Shown in pieces: positions 33,343 through 43,149 of a DNA stretch of 64,000 nt; within the stretch, counting starts at the first letter, position 1; each line of letters begins with the position of its first letter. The notes under the pieces were generated by a model, which did no database searches, was not told the origin of the DNA, and saw only the letters and a list, made by a program, of their open reading frames with translations. The position numbers and the translations under genes were made by a program. The DNA comes from Pelagimonas varians. Lineage in GTDB: Bacteria; Pseudomonadota; Alphaproteobacteria; Rhodobacterales; Rhodobacteraceae. Location of the stretch: contig NZ_QKMF01000002.1 in NCBI RefSeq assembly GCF_003208435.1, forward strand, positions 330,475 to 394,474, read 5' to 3'.

Positions 33343-33416
33343 TTGCAAATTTATGCAAAGCCCCTGCGTTTTAGCCGTTTCGCAGCAAAGTTTTCGAATA
33401 ATTGCAAAGTTGCAAA
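33343..33416. promoter_or_regulatory. Cluster of TTGCAAA sites upstream of prpE (ScfR/RamB-like operator)
   Basis: TTGCAAA occurs at 33343-33349, 33402-33408 and 33410-33416, plus a partial ATGCAAA at 33353-33359. The last two are tandem with 8-base periodicity. TTTGCAAA-type repeats are the operators of short-chain fatty acyl-CoA regulators (ScfR; PccR, RamB). The regulator gene is not in the window. Confidence 0.6.
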
Positions 33417-33469
33417 TTCATGTTGCGAAGTTTTTGAGACTGCCGGGCAAAAGATTCGCGCGGCGTGCT

Positions 33470-35749
33470 TTAGCTATAGGCTGTCACCGGTGTCCCCGCG
33501 ATAGCCGCCATATTCAGCAATCCTCGCGCTGTAATTGACGGCGTCACGATGTGCGCGCGGTTTCCCATACCCATCAGAATGGGTCCGACCTCCAGCCCGT
33601 CGGCCTTCATCTTGAGGATATTGCGCACGCCCGAAGCGGCATCTGCATGCGCAAATATCAACACGTTTGCGGTGCCGGTCATTCGGTTTCCGGGCAAGAC
33701 CATTTCGCGGTACTTTTCGTCCAAGGCGGCGTCGACATTCATTTCGCCTTCGTAGCAAAAATCCCGTGGTTCGCTGTCCAGAATGGTGATGGCTTCGCGC
33801 AAGCGTTGGCCGGACCCTTCGGCCTGATTGCCAAATTGAGACTGGGAGCACAGCGCAATTTTTGGCTCCAACCCAAAGCGTTTTACATGCCGCGCCGCGC
33901 CAATTGCGGATTCCGCCAGTTCTTGGGGGGAGGGACGGGACCGCACGTGCGTATCCGCAATGAACAGTGGCCCATCCTCAAGAATCATAAGCGACAGTGC
34001 CCCGTGCACATGGGAACTGGGGGTGCCAAGAACTTGATTTACGTAGTTCAAATGCCAGCGGAATTCACCAAATGTCCCGCAGATCAGGCTGTCTGCCTCG
34101 CCGCGATGCACCATGATTGCGCCAATTGCAGTCGAGTTTGTGCGCATAATGGCGCGGGCGGTTTCAGGCGATACGCCGCGGCGGCACATAATCTGATGGT
34201 ATTCCATCCAATAGTCGCGATAGCGCGGATCGTTTTCCGGGTTTACGATTTTGAAGTCGCGTTCGGGGCGAATTTCCAGTCCCAGCTTTTCGCAGCGATG
34301 TGTGATCACTTCGGGGCGGCCAATCAAAATAGGTGTTTCGGTGGTTTCTTCCAAAATGGCTTGGGCTGAACGCAAAACTCGCTCGTCTTCGCCTTCAGCA
34401 AAGACGATCCGGCGTGATGCGGTCGCGGCGGCTTGGAACACGGGGCGCATCAACAGGGCCGATTTGTAAACGCTCGCGTCCAATTTTTGCTTGTAGGCGT
34501 TCAGGTCTTTTAGGGGGCGTTTTGCGACACCCGTTTCCATTGCGGCCTTGGCCACCGCGGTCGACACGACACCGGACAGGCGCGGATCAAAGGGTTTGGG
34601 GATCAGATAGTCTTCGCCAAATGTCAGCTGTTCGCCGCTATATGCAGCAGCGGCTTCGGCGCTGGTTGTGGCGCGGGCAAGGGCGGCAATACCTTCGACG
34701 CAGGCAACTTGCATCGCGTCATTGATTTCGGTTGCGCCAACATCCAAGGCCCCGCGAAAGATGAAGGGGAAACACAACACGTTGTTGACCTGATTTGGGA
34801 AGTCGCTGCGTCCGGTGGCAATAATCGCATCCGGAGCGACCTGACGTGCGAGGTCTGGCATAATTTCAGGGGTTGGATTGGCCAGCGCAAAAACCACAGG
34901 GCGTTTGGTCATTTTGGCGACATGTTCGGGTTTCAAAACGCCGGGCCCTGAGAGCCCAAGGAAGAGATCCGCCCCATCGATCACGTCGTCAACCGTTCGC
35001 AAATCGGACTTTTGCGCAAAAGCGGCCTTTTGCGGGTTCATGTCTTCGATGCGGCCTTCGTAGACCAAGCCGTGAATGTCACACAGCCAAATGTTCTCGC
35101 GCTTCACCCCCAGTTTCAGCAGCATATTCAGGCAGGCAATCCCCGCTGCGCCGCCACCGGTTGAAACGATTTTGATGTCTTCAAATTTTTTACCGGCGAC
35201 ATGCAGCGCATTGGTGGCGGCTGCGCCGACGACGATGGCGGTACCGTGTTGATCGTCGTGAAAAACCGGAATGTTCATCCGCTCGCGGCAAATTCGTTCA
35301 ACGATAAAACAATCCGGGGCCTTGATGTCCTCCAGATTGATCGCACCAAATGTTGGTTCCAATGCGCAAACGATCTCGGCCAGCTTTTCGGGGTCGGGCT
35401 GGTCAACTTCGATGTCAAAGCAATCGATGTCTGCGAACTTCTTGAACAGAACCGCTTTGCCCTCCATCACCGGCTTTGAGGCCAATGCGCCAATGTTTCC
35501 AAGCCCTAGGACCGCTGTTCCGTTTGAAACAACGGCCACCAAATTGCCCCGCGTTGTATAGCGCGCAGCGTTTTCGGGATCGTCTTTGATCTCAAGGCAG
35601 GCTTCGGCGACGCCCGGTGAATAGGCCCGGCTCAGATCACGGCCGTTGGCCAAAGGCTTGGTTGCACGGATTTCCAATTTTCCCGGTTTGGGATTTTCAT
35701 GATAGAAAAGCGCGGCCTGACGCAATGTTTCCTTGGCTGAGTCGGTCAT
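33470..35749 (-). CDS. maeB: NADP-dependent malic enzyme with phosphotransacetylase-like domain
   Basis: 759 aa, the two-domain MaeB architecture. The malic enzyme part (about 1-420) has [42 protein letters not shown] and the nucleotide loop [13 protein letters not shown]-terminal phosphate acetyltransferase-like region (about 430-759) with [13 protein letters not shown] and VCGT-like motifs is usually regulatory rather than catalytic. It makes pyruvate from malate with NADPH. It is separated from prpE by 249 bases. A perfect 20-base palindrome lies 21 bases before its start, the likely operator site. Confidence 0.94.
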   Translation of the reverse strand: MTDSAKETLRQAALFYHENPKPGKLEIRATKPLANGRDLSRAYSPGVAEACLEIKDDPENAARYTTRGNLVAVVSNGTAVLGLGNIGALASKPVMEGKAVLFKKFADIDCFDIEVDQPDPEKLAEIVCALEPTFGAINLEDIKAPDCFIVERICRERMNIPVFHDDQHGTAIVVGAAATNALHVAGKKFEDIKIVSTGGGAAGIACLNMLLKLGVKRENIWLCDIHGLVYEGRIEDMNPQKAAFAQKSDLRTVDDVIDGADLFLGLSGPGVLKPEHVAKMTKRPVVFALANPTPEIMPDLARQVAPDAIIATGRSDFPNQVNNVLCFPFIFRGALDVGATEINDAMQVACVEGIAALARATTSAEAAAAYSGEQLTFGEDYLIPKPFDPRLSGVVSTAVAKAAMETGVAKRPLKDLNAYKQKLDASVYKSALLMRPVFQAAATASRRIVFAEGEDERVLRSAQAILEETTETPILIGRPEVITHRCEKLGLEIRPERDFKIVNPENDPRYRDYWMEYHQIMCRRGVSPETARAIMRTNSTAIGAIMVHRGEADSLICGTFGEFRWHLNYVNQVLGTPSSHVHGALSLMILEDGPLFIADTHVRSRPSPQELAESAIGAARHVKRFGLEPKIALCSQSQFGNQAEGSGQRLREAITILDSEPRDFCYEGEMNVDAALDEKYREMVLPGNRMTGTANVLIFAHADAASGVRNILKMKADGLEVGPILMGMGNRAHIVTPSITARGLLNMAAIAGTPVTAYS

Positions 35750-35769
35750 CTTAAGTCCTGATTCTCAAT

Positions 35770-35789
35770 ATAGTTTAGCGCTAAACTAT
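35770..35789. promoter_or_regulatory. 20-bp perfect palindrome upstream of maeB
   Basis: ATAGTTTAGCGCTAAACTAT, starting 21 bases before the maeB start and about 140 bases before the divergent cdd. The central GCGC with flanking AT-rich arms is the look of a LacI-family operator. Its place close to the maeB start suggests repression of maeB. No LacI-family gene is adjacent. Confidence 0.6.
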
Positions 35790-35926
35790 TTTGTCTGTGG
35801 GGGTGTGTTTCCCAAACGGCTTAACAGTTTCTCGTTAAAAAAGAAAACGGAATTGACGCTAGGGCGTGGGTCTTGCATTCTGTCAGGCCGCTTCGCAAAC
35901 TGCTGCGGAGATTACCGGAGTATATA

Positions 35927-36346
35927 ATGTCCCGCCCTGAGTCGTTGTCTGATTTGGCCCGCGCCGTGCGCGAAAATGCCTACGCCCCATATTCCCACTT
36001 CAAAGTGGGGGCCGCGCTGCGCACCCCTGCGGGGAACATCTACACCGGATGCAATGTCGAAAACGTTGCATATCCAGAAGGCACCTGTGCCGAGGCGGGC
36101 GCGATTGCCGCGATGGTCGCAGCCGGTGAAACAGAAATCTCCGAAGCTTATGTTATCGCTGATAGCGCGCACCCGGTGCCGCCCTGTGGGGGATGCCGGC
36201 AAAAGCTGGCGGAATTCGCCAAGTCGGGCGTGCTGGTGACCTTGGCAACCATTGATGGCGCAGAACAGAAGGTAACGGTCGCAGATTTACTGCCCGGTGC
36301 CTTTGGCCGCGATCACATGGCTGCCGAAGCAGGAGACAAAACATGA
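35927..36346 (+). CDS. cdd: Cytidine deaminase
   Basis: 139 aa. Zinc hydrolase that deaminates cytidine and deoxycytidine. The catalytic motif is C54-A-E56 (TCAEAGAIAAM) and the other zinc ligands are C87 and C90 (PCGGCRQ). The start at 35927 has GGAG upstream. It heads a tightly packed nucleoside salvage operon: the next four genes each overlap the previous stop by 1 to 4 bases. It is divergent from maeB. Confidence 0.95.
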   Translation: MSRPESLSDLARAVRENAYAPYSHFKVGAALRTPAGNIYTGCNVENVAYPEGTCAEAGAIAAMVAAGETEISEAYVIADSAHPVPPCGGCRQKLAEFAKSGVLVTLATIDGAEQKVTVADLLPGAFGRDHMAAEAGDKT

Positions 36347-37638
36347 CAGACGCGCGGGCAATCAACGCAGCGCTGCGTAAGGGCGAGGACCCCAGTCCCG
36401 CCGAACTCAACTGGTTTGCGCATGGATTGGCGGATGGTCGGGTCAGTGCGGCCCAAGCGGGCGCTTTTGCGATGGGGGTCTGTTTGCGTGGGTTGTCGGA
36501 GCAAGGGCGCGTTGCCTTGACCTTGGCGATGCGCGATTCCGGCCATGTGTTGGACTGGGATTTGGACGCGCCGGTTGTCGACAAGCATTCCACCGGCGGC
36601 GTCGGCGATTGCGTCAGCCTTGTTCTGGCTCCGATGTTGGCCGCCTGCGGCGTGTACAATCCGATGATTTCGGGCCGCGGGTTGGGCCACACCGGCGGCA
36701 CGCTCGATAAACTCGAGGCGATACCGGGGTATTCGGTTGCCCCCGACGAGACGCGGTTTCGTCAGATTGTTCAGGATGTGGGCTGTGCGATTGTCAGTGC
36801 GTCGGCGAATATCGCGCCTGCAGACAAACGGCTGTATGCGATCCGCGATGTGACCGGCACGGTCGAGAGCCTTGATTTAATCACCGCGTCCGTCTTGTCC
36901 AAAAAGCTTGCGGCAGGGCTGCAGTCTTTGGTTTTAGATGTCAAAGTCGGTTCCGGTGCTTTTATGAAAACTGCGGATGACGCGCGGGCGTTGGCGAAAT
37001 CGCTTGTGGCGACCGCCAACGCGGCAGGGTGCCCGACAACGGCGCTGATCACGGATATGTCTCAGCCCTTAGTCCCGTCGCTTGGCAATGCGCTTGAGGT
37101 CGATCTGAGCATGCAGGTTTTGACTGGCAAGCTTGAAGGGCCGCTGTTGGAGCTGAGCGTCGATTTGGGGGCCGAGTTATTAAAAACCGCGGGCATTCAG
37201 GGTGGCGAGGCAAAACTGCGCGCATCCATCGCATCGGGGGCAGCAGCAGAACGGTTTGGCAAGATGGTCTATGCCTTGGGTGGTCCGCTTAGCTTTGTCG
37301 AAGACTGGCGCCGATTCTTGCCCGAAGCACCGGTTATTCGCGAAGTCGCAGCCAGCGGTTCTGGGGTTGTGACGGCGATTGACGGCGAGATTTTGGGATT
37401 GGCGGTGGTCGATCTGGGCGGCGGGCGCCGTGTGGAAACCGATCAAGTGAACCCATCCGTCGGGCTGACCGAAGTGGTGCGCTTGGGGGCCAAAGTGGCA
37501 AGGGGCCAACCACTGGCCGTGATCCATGCTGCCCGCGAAGAACAAGCCGATGCGGCTGCCGAAGCGATCCGTGCGGCCATCACTTTGGGTGATGCTGCAC
37601 CGCAACCTGTACCTTTGACTCTTGAAAGGGTGGCGTGA
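36343..37638 (+). CDS. deoA: Thymidine phosphorylase
   Basis: 431 aa. Phosphorolysis of thymidine to thymine and deoxyribose-1-phosphate. The family signature at about residues 80-128 includes DKHSTGGVGDCVSLVLAPML and SGRGLGHTGGTLDKLE. Length is normal. The ATG overlaps the cdd stop by 4 bases (ATGA). Its sugar product feeds DeoB, encoded next. Confidence 0.95.
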   Translation: MTDARAINAALRKGEDPSPAELNWFAHGLADGRVSAAQAGAFAMGVCLRGLSEQGRVALTLAMRDSGHVLDWDLDAPVVDKHSTGGVGDCVSLVLAPMLAACGVYNPMISGRGLGHTGGTLDKLEAIPGYSVAPDETRFRQIVQDVGCAIVSASANIAPADKRLYAIRDVTGTVESLDLITASVLSKKLAAGLQSLVLDVKVGSGAFMKTADDARALAKSLVATANAAGCPTTALITDMSQPLVPSLGNALEVDLSMQVLTGKLEGPLLELSVDLGAELLKTAGIQGGEAKLRASIASGAAAERFGKMVYALGGPLSFVEDWRRFLPEAPVIREVAASGSGVVTAIDGEILGLAVVDLGGGRRVETDQVNPSVGLTEVVRLGAKVARGQPLAVIHAAREEQADAAAEAIRAAITLGDAAPQPVPLTLERVA

Positions 37639-38837
37639 TGCGAGCCTTCTTAGTTGTGATGGATTCAGTTGGTATTGGCGGCGCGCCTGATGCCGCAAGT
37701 TATTTCAACGGGGACTTGCCCGACACCGGTTCCAATACACTGGGGCATATTGCCGAAGCCTGCGCGGCAGGCCGTGCCGATAAGGGGCGGTCAGGGCCGT
37801 TGAATGTACCGAATCTGGCTTCGCTGGGGCTGTTTCAGGCTTTGGACCTTGCTGCTGGGAAAAAATCCCGAAATCAGGATGTGACCGGCCGGTTTGCTGC
37901 GGCAACCGAAGTGTCGAAAGGCAAGGATACGCCGTCCGGCCATTGGGAACTGGCCGGACTTCCGGTGCCGTGGGACTGGCACTATTTTCCGGATGCGCAG
38001 CCTGCGTTTCCTGCCGATGTGACGGCCAAAGCCTGCGAACTGGCGGGAACCTCTGGTATCTTGGGCAACTGCCACGGATCAGGAACCGTGATGATTGACC
38101 GGTTCGGGGAGGAGCACTTCGAGACAGGCATGCCGATCTGTTACACCTCTGCCGACAGCGTGTTCCAGATTGCGGCGCATGAAGAGGTGTTTGGTTTGGA
38201 CCGCCTGTATGACATGTGCAAAGGGCTCGCGCCTATGTTGCACGGGATGAAAGTGGGCCGAGTGATCGCGCGTCCGTTTGTCGGCACACCGGGGAATTTC
38301 AAGCGTACAGCGCGCCGCCGCGATTTCGCGATCACCCCGCCTGGTCCGGTCGTCACAAATTGGGCCCAAGATGCTGGCCGCGCCGTTTATGCCGTCGGCA
38401 AGATTGGCGATATTTTTTCGATGACCGGTATTGATGAAGTGCGCAAGGGAACCGACGTCACCTTGATGGGCCACCTGTCCGATCTTGTAGATACCGCAAG
38501 GGATGGCAGTCTGACCTTTGCCAATTTTGTCGAATTCGATTCTGAATACGGCCATCGTCGGGACATTGCGGGCTACGCACGACATTTGGAATGGTTCGAT
38601 GCTGAACTGGGCCGATTGTTGGGCCGTTTGCGCGACGGGGACATGATGGTTCTCACCGCCGATCACGGCAATGACCCCAGTTGGCCCGGCACGGACCATA
38701 CCCGCGAACGCGTTCCGGTTTTGGTCACGGGCAAGGGCGAGGGGGAGATCGGACAGATCGCCTTTGCTGACGTCGCAGCCAGCATCGCTGCTCATCTTAA
38801 TATACCGGCGCAAGGTCCGGGCAGGAGCTTTCTATGA
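37638..38837 (+). CDS. deoB: Phosphopentomutase
   Basis: 399 aa, alkaline phosphatase superfamily. It interconverts (deoxy)ribose-1- and -5-phosphate. Metal-site motifs are visible: MDSVGIGGAPDA at the N-terminus, VLTADHGNDP and GTDHTRERVPVL near the C-terminus. Its ATG shares a base with the deoA TGA. A GTG one codon upstream is possible but not needed. It links deoA and add products to central metabolism. Confidence 0.95.
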   Translation: MRAFLVVMDSVGIGGAPDAASYFNGDLPDTGSNTLGHIAEACAAGRADKGRSGPLNVPNLASLGLFQALDLAAGKKSRNQDVTGRFAAATEVSKGKDTPSGHWELAGLPVPWDWHYFPDAQPAFPADVTAKACELAGTSGILGNCHGSGTVMIDRFGEEHFETGMPICYTSADSVFQIAAHEEVFGLDRLYDMCKGLAPMLHGMKVGRVIARPFVGTPGNFKRTARRRDFAITPPGPVVTNWAQDAGRAVYAVGKIGDIFSMTGIDEVRKGTDVTLMGHLSDLVDTARDGSLTFANFVEFDSEYGHRRDIAGYARHLEWFDAELGRLLGRLRDGDMMVLTADHGNDPSWPGTDHTRERVPVLVTGKGEGEIGQIAFADVAASIAAHLNIPAQGPGRSFL

Positions 38838-39841
38838 TCGACGAAGACCGTCAAAGCGCCATCCTCAATCGTCCGAAGGCAGAATTGCATACGCATATTG
38901 AAGGCGCTGCACCGCCTGCCTTCATTCAGGGGCTGGCAAAAGAGAAAAACATCGATATTTCACGGATCTTTCGCGAAGACGGCTCTTATGACTATCGCGA
39001 TTTTGTGCATTTCCTATCGGTTTATGAGGCAGCGACATCTGTTTTGACTGGCCCTGCGGAATTTGCCCGCCTGACCACCGCAATTTTGACGGAAGCCGCC
39101 GAAAACGGTGTAGTCTACATGGAGACGTTCATCAGTCCGGACTTTTGCGGCGGCAGCGATGTTGCGGCTTGGAAGGAATACCTGCACGCGATCCAAGACG
39201 CGGCTGATGCGGCGCAGCGCGACATGGGCATAACTTTGTGCGGCATTGCAACGCCGATCCGACACTTTGGACCGGACAAGGCCAAACTGGCTGCTAGATG
39301 TGCGGCGGAGACGGCCGGGGAATTTATCGTGGGTCTCGGAATGGGCGGCGATGAAAACCAAGGCCGTCAAGGCGACTTTGCCTATAGTTTCGACATGGCC
39401 CGCGAGGCTGGTTTACATTTGACCACGCATGCTGGTGAATGGCGCGGCCCCCAAGAAGTGCGCGACGCCGTCGAAGATTTGGGTGTGACCCGAATCGGCC
39501 ATGGGGTGCGCGTCATCGAAGATCTGGCCGTCGTGGACATGCTGATTGAACGGGAAATCACGCTTGAGATTTGCCCGGGCTCCAACGTTTTCTTGGGGGT
39601 TTATGACAAATTAGAACAGCATCCGATTGAAAAACTGCGCGAACGGGGCGTCAAAGTGACCGTGTCTACGGATGATCCGCCGTTCTTTCGCACCACCATG
39701 CGCAAGGAATATGCCGATCTGATGCGGGTTTTTGACTGGGATGCAGAAATCTTTGACCAAATCGACCGCAACACCATGGACGCCGCCTTCTGTGGGGCAG
39801 ATACAAAGGCACGGATTCGCAAGCTATTGGAGGCGTCATGA
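38834..39841 (+). CDS. add: Adenosine deaminase
   Basis: 335 aa. Converts (deoxy)adenosine to (deoxy)inosine. Zinc ligands and catalytic motifs are seen in [11 protein letters not shown] near residue 16, [14 protein letters not shown] and VSTDDPPFF. The ATG overlaps the deoB stop (ATGA) and the stop overlaps the upp ATG. The relative adenine deaminase is possible, but the operon context favours adenosine deaminase. Confidence 0.92.
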   Translation: MIDEDRQSAILNRPKAELHTHIEGAAPPAFIQGLAKEKNIDISRIFREDGSYDYRDFVHFLSVYEAATSVLTGPAEFARLTTAILTEAAENGVVYMETFISPDFCGGSDVAAWKEYLHAIQDAADAAQRDMGITLCGIATPIRHFGPDKAKLAARCAAETAGEFIVGLGMGGDENQGRQGDFAYSFDMAREAGLHLTTHAGEWRGPQEVRDAVEDLGVTRIGHGVRVIEDLAVVDMLIEREITLEICPGSNVFLGVYDKLEQHPIEKLRERGVKVTVSTDDPPFFRTTMRKEYADLMRVFDWDAEIFDQIDRNTMDAAFCGADTKARIRKLLEAS

Positions 39842-40470
39842 CCCAACATCTGACCATCGTCGATCACCCGCTGGTGCAGCACAAGCTGAGTTTGATGCGC
39901 GAAAAAGACACGTCTACCGCGTCGTTCCGCCAATTGCTGCGCGAAATCAGCCTGCTTCTGGCCTATGAGGTGACGCGCGAATTGCCGGTCACCAAACGTG
40001 AAATTGAAACGCCGCTGATGAAGATGCAAGCGCCTGTTATCGAAGGTAAAAAGCTGGCTTTGGTGTCAATTTTGCGCGCTGGTAACGGCTTGATGGACGG
40101 TATTCTGGAATTGATTCCAGCGGCGCGCGTCGGGTTCATTGGGTTGTACCGCGACGAAGAAACCCTGCAGCCGGTTCAATATTACAACAAGCTGCCCAAG
40201 CGGATGGAAAAACGCACCGCGATTGTTGTTGATCCTATGCTTGCCACCGGAAATTCATCCGCTGCTGCGATTGATCTGGTCAAGGAAGCTGGTGCAACTG
40301 ACATCCGGTTTTTGTGTCTGCTGGCTGCCCCGGAAGGCGTTGCGCGGATGAAAGAAGCCCATCCAGATGTGCCGATTGTGACTGCGTCCTTGGATGAAAA
40401 ACTCAATGAACTCGGTTACATCGTTCCCGGTCTTGGCGATGCCGGTGACCGGATGTTCGGGACAAAATAG
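39838..40470 (+). CDS. upp: Uracil phosphoribosyltransferase
   Basis: 210 aa. Salvages uracil with PRPP to UMP. The N-terminus [23 protein letters not shown] is highly typical, and the PRPP-binding loop is [19 protein letters not shown]. It ends [14 protein letters not shown] as in the family. It is the last gene of the cdd-deoA-deoB-add-upp unit. No clear terminator was identified in the 67 bases before the next gene. Confidence 0.96.
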   Translation: MTQHLTIVDHPLVQHKLSLMREKDTSTASFRQLLREISLLLAYEVTRELPVTKREIETPLMKMQAPVIEGKKLALVSILRAGNGLMDGILELIPAARVGFIGLYRDEETLQPVQYYNKLPKRMEKRTAIVVDPMLATGNSSAAAIDLVKEAGATDIRFLCLLAAPEGVARMKEAHPDVPIVTASLDEKLNELGYIVPGLGDAGDRMFGTK

Positions 40471-40537
40471 GCGGTTTCAACGCTTTACAGACCTTGGTTG
40501 ATCGGGCATTCTGTCCCCTACATCTGTGGGGGCAGAC

Positions 40538-41875
40538 ATGACATTGAAAACATTAACTATTTTGGCCGTAGTGGCAGCAGGTTTCGGAATCGTATCTGAG
40601 CCAGCTTTGGCGCAAAGCAAAATCAACACCGTCCCGTCAAGCTTTCCGCCTGCGTCTTACACGGGCAAACAATTCGTGGACAGCCGCGGTTGCGTTTATG
40701 TACGCGCTGGATTTGACGGAGTTGTAAACTGGGTGCCGCGCGTATCGCGTCAGCGCACGCAACTGTGCGGTCAAAAACCAACGTTCGGGTCAACCACCGC
40801 TGCGGCGCAACCACCAGCGAAACCAGCGGCAAAGCCTGTTCAGATCGCGGCCCCGACCGCAGCGCCCAAGCCAAAGCCCAAACCTGTTGCGGCTCCGGCC
40901 CCGCGTGTTGCTGCCAAGCCTGCGCCCCAGCCACGGACCACCACCCAAACTGCGCGTGTGGCACCCAAGCCGCAGCCCAAACCCGCAACGGTTACCGCTG
41001 CGCCCCAACGGCAAATGCGGGTTGTTCGCGCCCCCGCGTCCAAGCCAGTCGCCGCTCAGCCACCTCGAGTTGTGCGCAGCGTTCCAAAGGCATCGGTCGC
41101 AACGGCGGCTCCCAAACCACCAACAAAGGGCCGATATGCCGTCGTTCCTGATTTTAATGCGTGCAGCAGTGGTGGTGGAACGCGGGTTGTAAATGGGCGC
41201 ACCTACAAAGTGCGTTGCGGTCCGCAGACTTCGCCGCATGTGACTGTTATCCGCCGCGGCACTGTGGCTGGCCCTGGTACGCGCCATGACAACAGCCAAG
41301 GCTGGGAAGGCAGTGATTTAAAACTGCCAGGTCAAACGCGGATCGTTCCGCGCCATGTGTATGAACAGCGCGATACCCAAGTTGCCGTCGTTCCTGCTGG
41401 TTATCGCCCTGCGTGGGATGATGGTCGTCTGAACCAATACCGCGCGTATCAAACCGTTGACGGTTACTATGCGACGCAAAAAGAATGGACCAACACCGTG
41501 CCGCGCGGATTGGTCGTTCAAGCCAAAAAGCACGAGGTCAAAGCGCCGGTCATCGCCTATTCCACGCGCCGCGCGCATGCTGTGCCAACCAGTCAAGTCA
41601 GTGCTGCACCTGTCATTTCAACCCGTTCAGCCCCCAAGGCGGTTGCCGGTTCTGCTCGATTCGTTGAAATCGGTGTCTTTACGACGGAACCCAAAGCACG
41701 GGCAGCAGCTGCACGCTTGAACGGAGCCGGTTTGCCGGTGAAGGTCAGCAGTTACAAGCGCAACGGTCAAACATTGCGGCGGGTCATGGTTGGGCCTTAC
41801 GGGTCAGCTGGTGCTTTGAACGCTGGTCTGAAGTCTGTTCGCTCTGTCGGCTATACGCAGGCATACACCCGCTAA
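40538..41875 (+). CDS. SPOR-domain protein with Ala/Pro/Lys-rich linker
   Basis: 445 aa. A signal peptide (LKTLTILAVVAAGFGIVSEPALAQ) is followed by a conserved Cys-containing segment (VDSRGCVYVRAGFDGVVNWVPRVSR). Next is a long low-complexity Ala-Pro-Lys-rich linker (about 90-205) of variations on APKPKPKPVAAPAP. A second conserved block has CSSGGGTRVVNGRTYKVRCG. A C-terminal SPOR domain (about 370-445: ARFVEIGVFTTEPKARAAAARLNGAGLPVKV) binds denuded peptidoglycan glycans, so the protein likely sits in the periplasm at the division site. The start at 40538 is favoured because it begins the signal peptide. Confidence 0.85.
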   Translation: MTLKTLTILAVVAAGFGIVSEPALAQSKINTVPSSFPPASYTGKQFVDSRGCVYVRAGFDGVVNWVPRVSRQRTQLCGQKPTFGSTTAAAQPPAKPAAKPVQIAAPTAAPKPKPKPVAAPAPRVAAKPAPQPRTTTQTARVAPKPQPKPATVTAAPQRQMRVVRAPASKPVAAQPPRVVRSVPKASVATAAPKPPTKGRYAVVPDFNACSSGGGTRVVNGRTYKVRCGPQTSPHVTVIRRGTVAGPGTRHDNSQGWEGSDLKLPGQTRIVPRHVYEQRDTQVAVVPAGYRPAWDDGRLNQYRAYQTVDGYYATQKEWTNTVPRGLVVQAKKHEVKAPVIAYSTRRAHAVPTSQVSAAPVISTRSAPKAVAGSARFVEIGVFTTEPKARAAAARLNGAGLPVKVSSYKRNGQTLRRVMVGPYGSAGALNAGLKSVRSVGYTQAYTR

Positions 41876-41895
41876 ACCTGTTTTCTTCTTGTTAC

Positions 41896-41926
41896 AAAGC
41901 CCGCCTGACAAAATCCGGCGGGCTTT
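41896..41926 (+). terminator. Terminator after the SPOR-domain gene
   Basis: 10-base stem AAAGCCCGCC/GGCGGGCTTT with an 11-base loop and a T-run, 20 bases after the stop. It may also serve the converging gene from the right. Confidence 0.9.
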
Positions 41927-41936
41927 TTCGTGTCTG

Positions 41937-42962
41937 CTATTCTTCGCAAATGCTTTGGAGCCGTAGCCAGTCGCCGTCGCTCAGAAGGTCTTTGTCGTCG
42001 CTGGCAGTATGTGGATCGCCCTCGATCAGTTCCAGCGTGGTTTCGCCCGTCATATCGCGCGCATAGCCATAGGCCGTGCTACGCAAACCGGCCTTTTGAA
42101 AGGCCGCGAGCAAGAGGTCGATATCGTCGCCGCTGTCAGGAACCGTGAGCATATATTCAGCGTAGCCGGCGAGGGCTGTGTCAGGAAGTTGGCCGGTTGT
42201 AATCAATTGGACGGCTGCAATCGGGCCTGTGTGGTCCAGTAGATCCTTGAGCGGATCATTTGCTTTTGCCTTGGTGTCCTGCGACAGGATAAAGCCAGCG
42301 GCAACACCGGGGTCTTCATAGTCTTCTATAATGGACTTGTTGAGCAACACGATCCCGCCGGGCAAATGCGTGCTTTGCTGCACCCCGCTGCGTAAAACGA
42401 TGACAGTGTCGGTTCGGTTCGGGCCTAGAACCCGCCCGGCGAGCTTTCTCAAGGGCGGACGGGCGTCGGTTGTCATGCAGGGTTGACCGGTCACACGCGC
42501 CATATGCCCCAGTAAGGCCACGCCGATTTCAGCCCGTTTCACAGCAGGGACAACCTGAACAGCATAGTTTTGCAAAGCACCCGGCACCCAAAGCACCGTG
42601 GCGGTTGCGACCGTAGCCACGACCGCAATTCCCAAAATCAACCGCAGTTTCCCTGGACGCGGGCGGCGTCGATCTATGGCCTTCAAAAGCCGTTCAATCC
42701 CGTCAATCATAACGGCTTCGGATGCGTCCAGTTCGAGTGTTTCTTCGGGGTCGCCATCAGGGTGGAAAATGGCCGGCAAGGCCGTGCCGTTCAACCGCAC
42801 AATTGCAGCCAAAGACCAATGCGCCAAAACACGGCCTGGAATATCGGTGATGGTCAGTGTTGCATCACCGAGCGAGACCACAACTTCGCGTCGTTGCTCA
42901 GCGATGTTGGGCCGCCATAATCCGGTTGCTTCAAGCCGTTCAAATTTCTTCAGTGCTGTCAT
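41937..42962 (-). CDS. Single-pass membrane protein of unknown function
   Basis: 341 aa. The N-terminal about 140 residues are cytoplasmic-looking (MTALKKFERLEATGLWRP, DATLTITDIPGRVLAHW). A basic stretch (DRRRPRPGKLR) precedes one membrane helix (about 148-170: LILGIAVVATVATATVLWVP). The periplasmic C-terminal part has FILSQDTKAK where a peptidase of this size might have a catalytic helix, but no HExxH is present. Its resemblance to M48-like Rhodobacterales hypothetical proteins is only in layout. The start at 42962 is preferred over a frame extending to 43310 that would overlap the divergent MFS gene. Confidence 0.65.
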   Translation of the reverse strand: MTALKKFERLEATGLWRPNIAEQRREVVVSLGDATLTITDIPGRVLAHWSLAAIVRLNGTALPAIFHPDGDPEETLELDASEAVMIDGIERLLKAIDRRRPRPGKLRLILGIAVVATVATATVLWVPGALQNYAVQVVPAVKRAEIGVALLGHMARVTGQPCMTTDARPPLRKLAGRVLGPNRTDTVIVLRSGVQQSTHLPGGIVLLNKSIIEDYEDPGVAAGFILSQDTKAKANDPLKDLLDHTGPIAAVQLITTGQLPDTALAGYAEYMLTVPDSGDDIDLLLAAFQKAGLRSTAYGYARDMTGETTLELIEGDPHTASDDKDLLSDGDWLRLQSICEE

Positions 42963-43149
42963 TTTGGGCTGCTCTGCCTCTGTTTCGCACCAGAATATCA
43001 TGTGTGCCGCCTCGGAGCAATCTTGCAGCAAATTGGAAGGAAATGGCGCAGCCCTTGCGGAGAACTCTTCCCGTGCCGGCCAATCTTTGGGTTTCTGGCC
43101 GCTATAGAAAACCGGTTGAATGGACTTCAAACTGGCGTAGTGTTCGCCT

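Noticed and set aside
40800..41160. Direct-repeat array or CRISPR-like repeats in the SPOR gene
   Set aside because: The repetition is coding low complexity (Ala/Pro/Lys codons) with irregular units, not spaced repeats.
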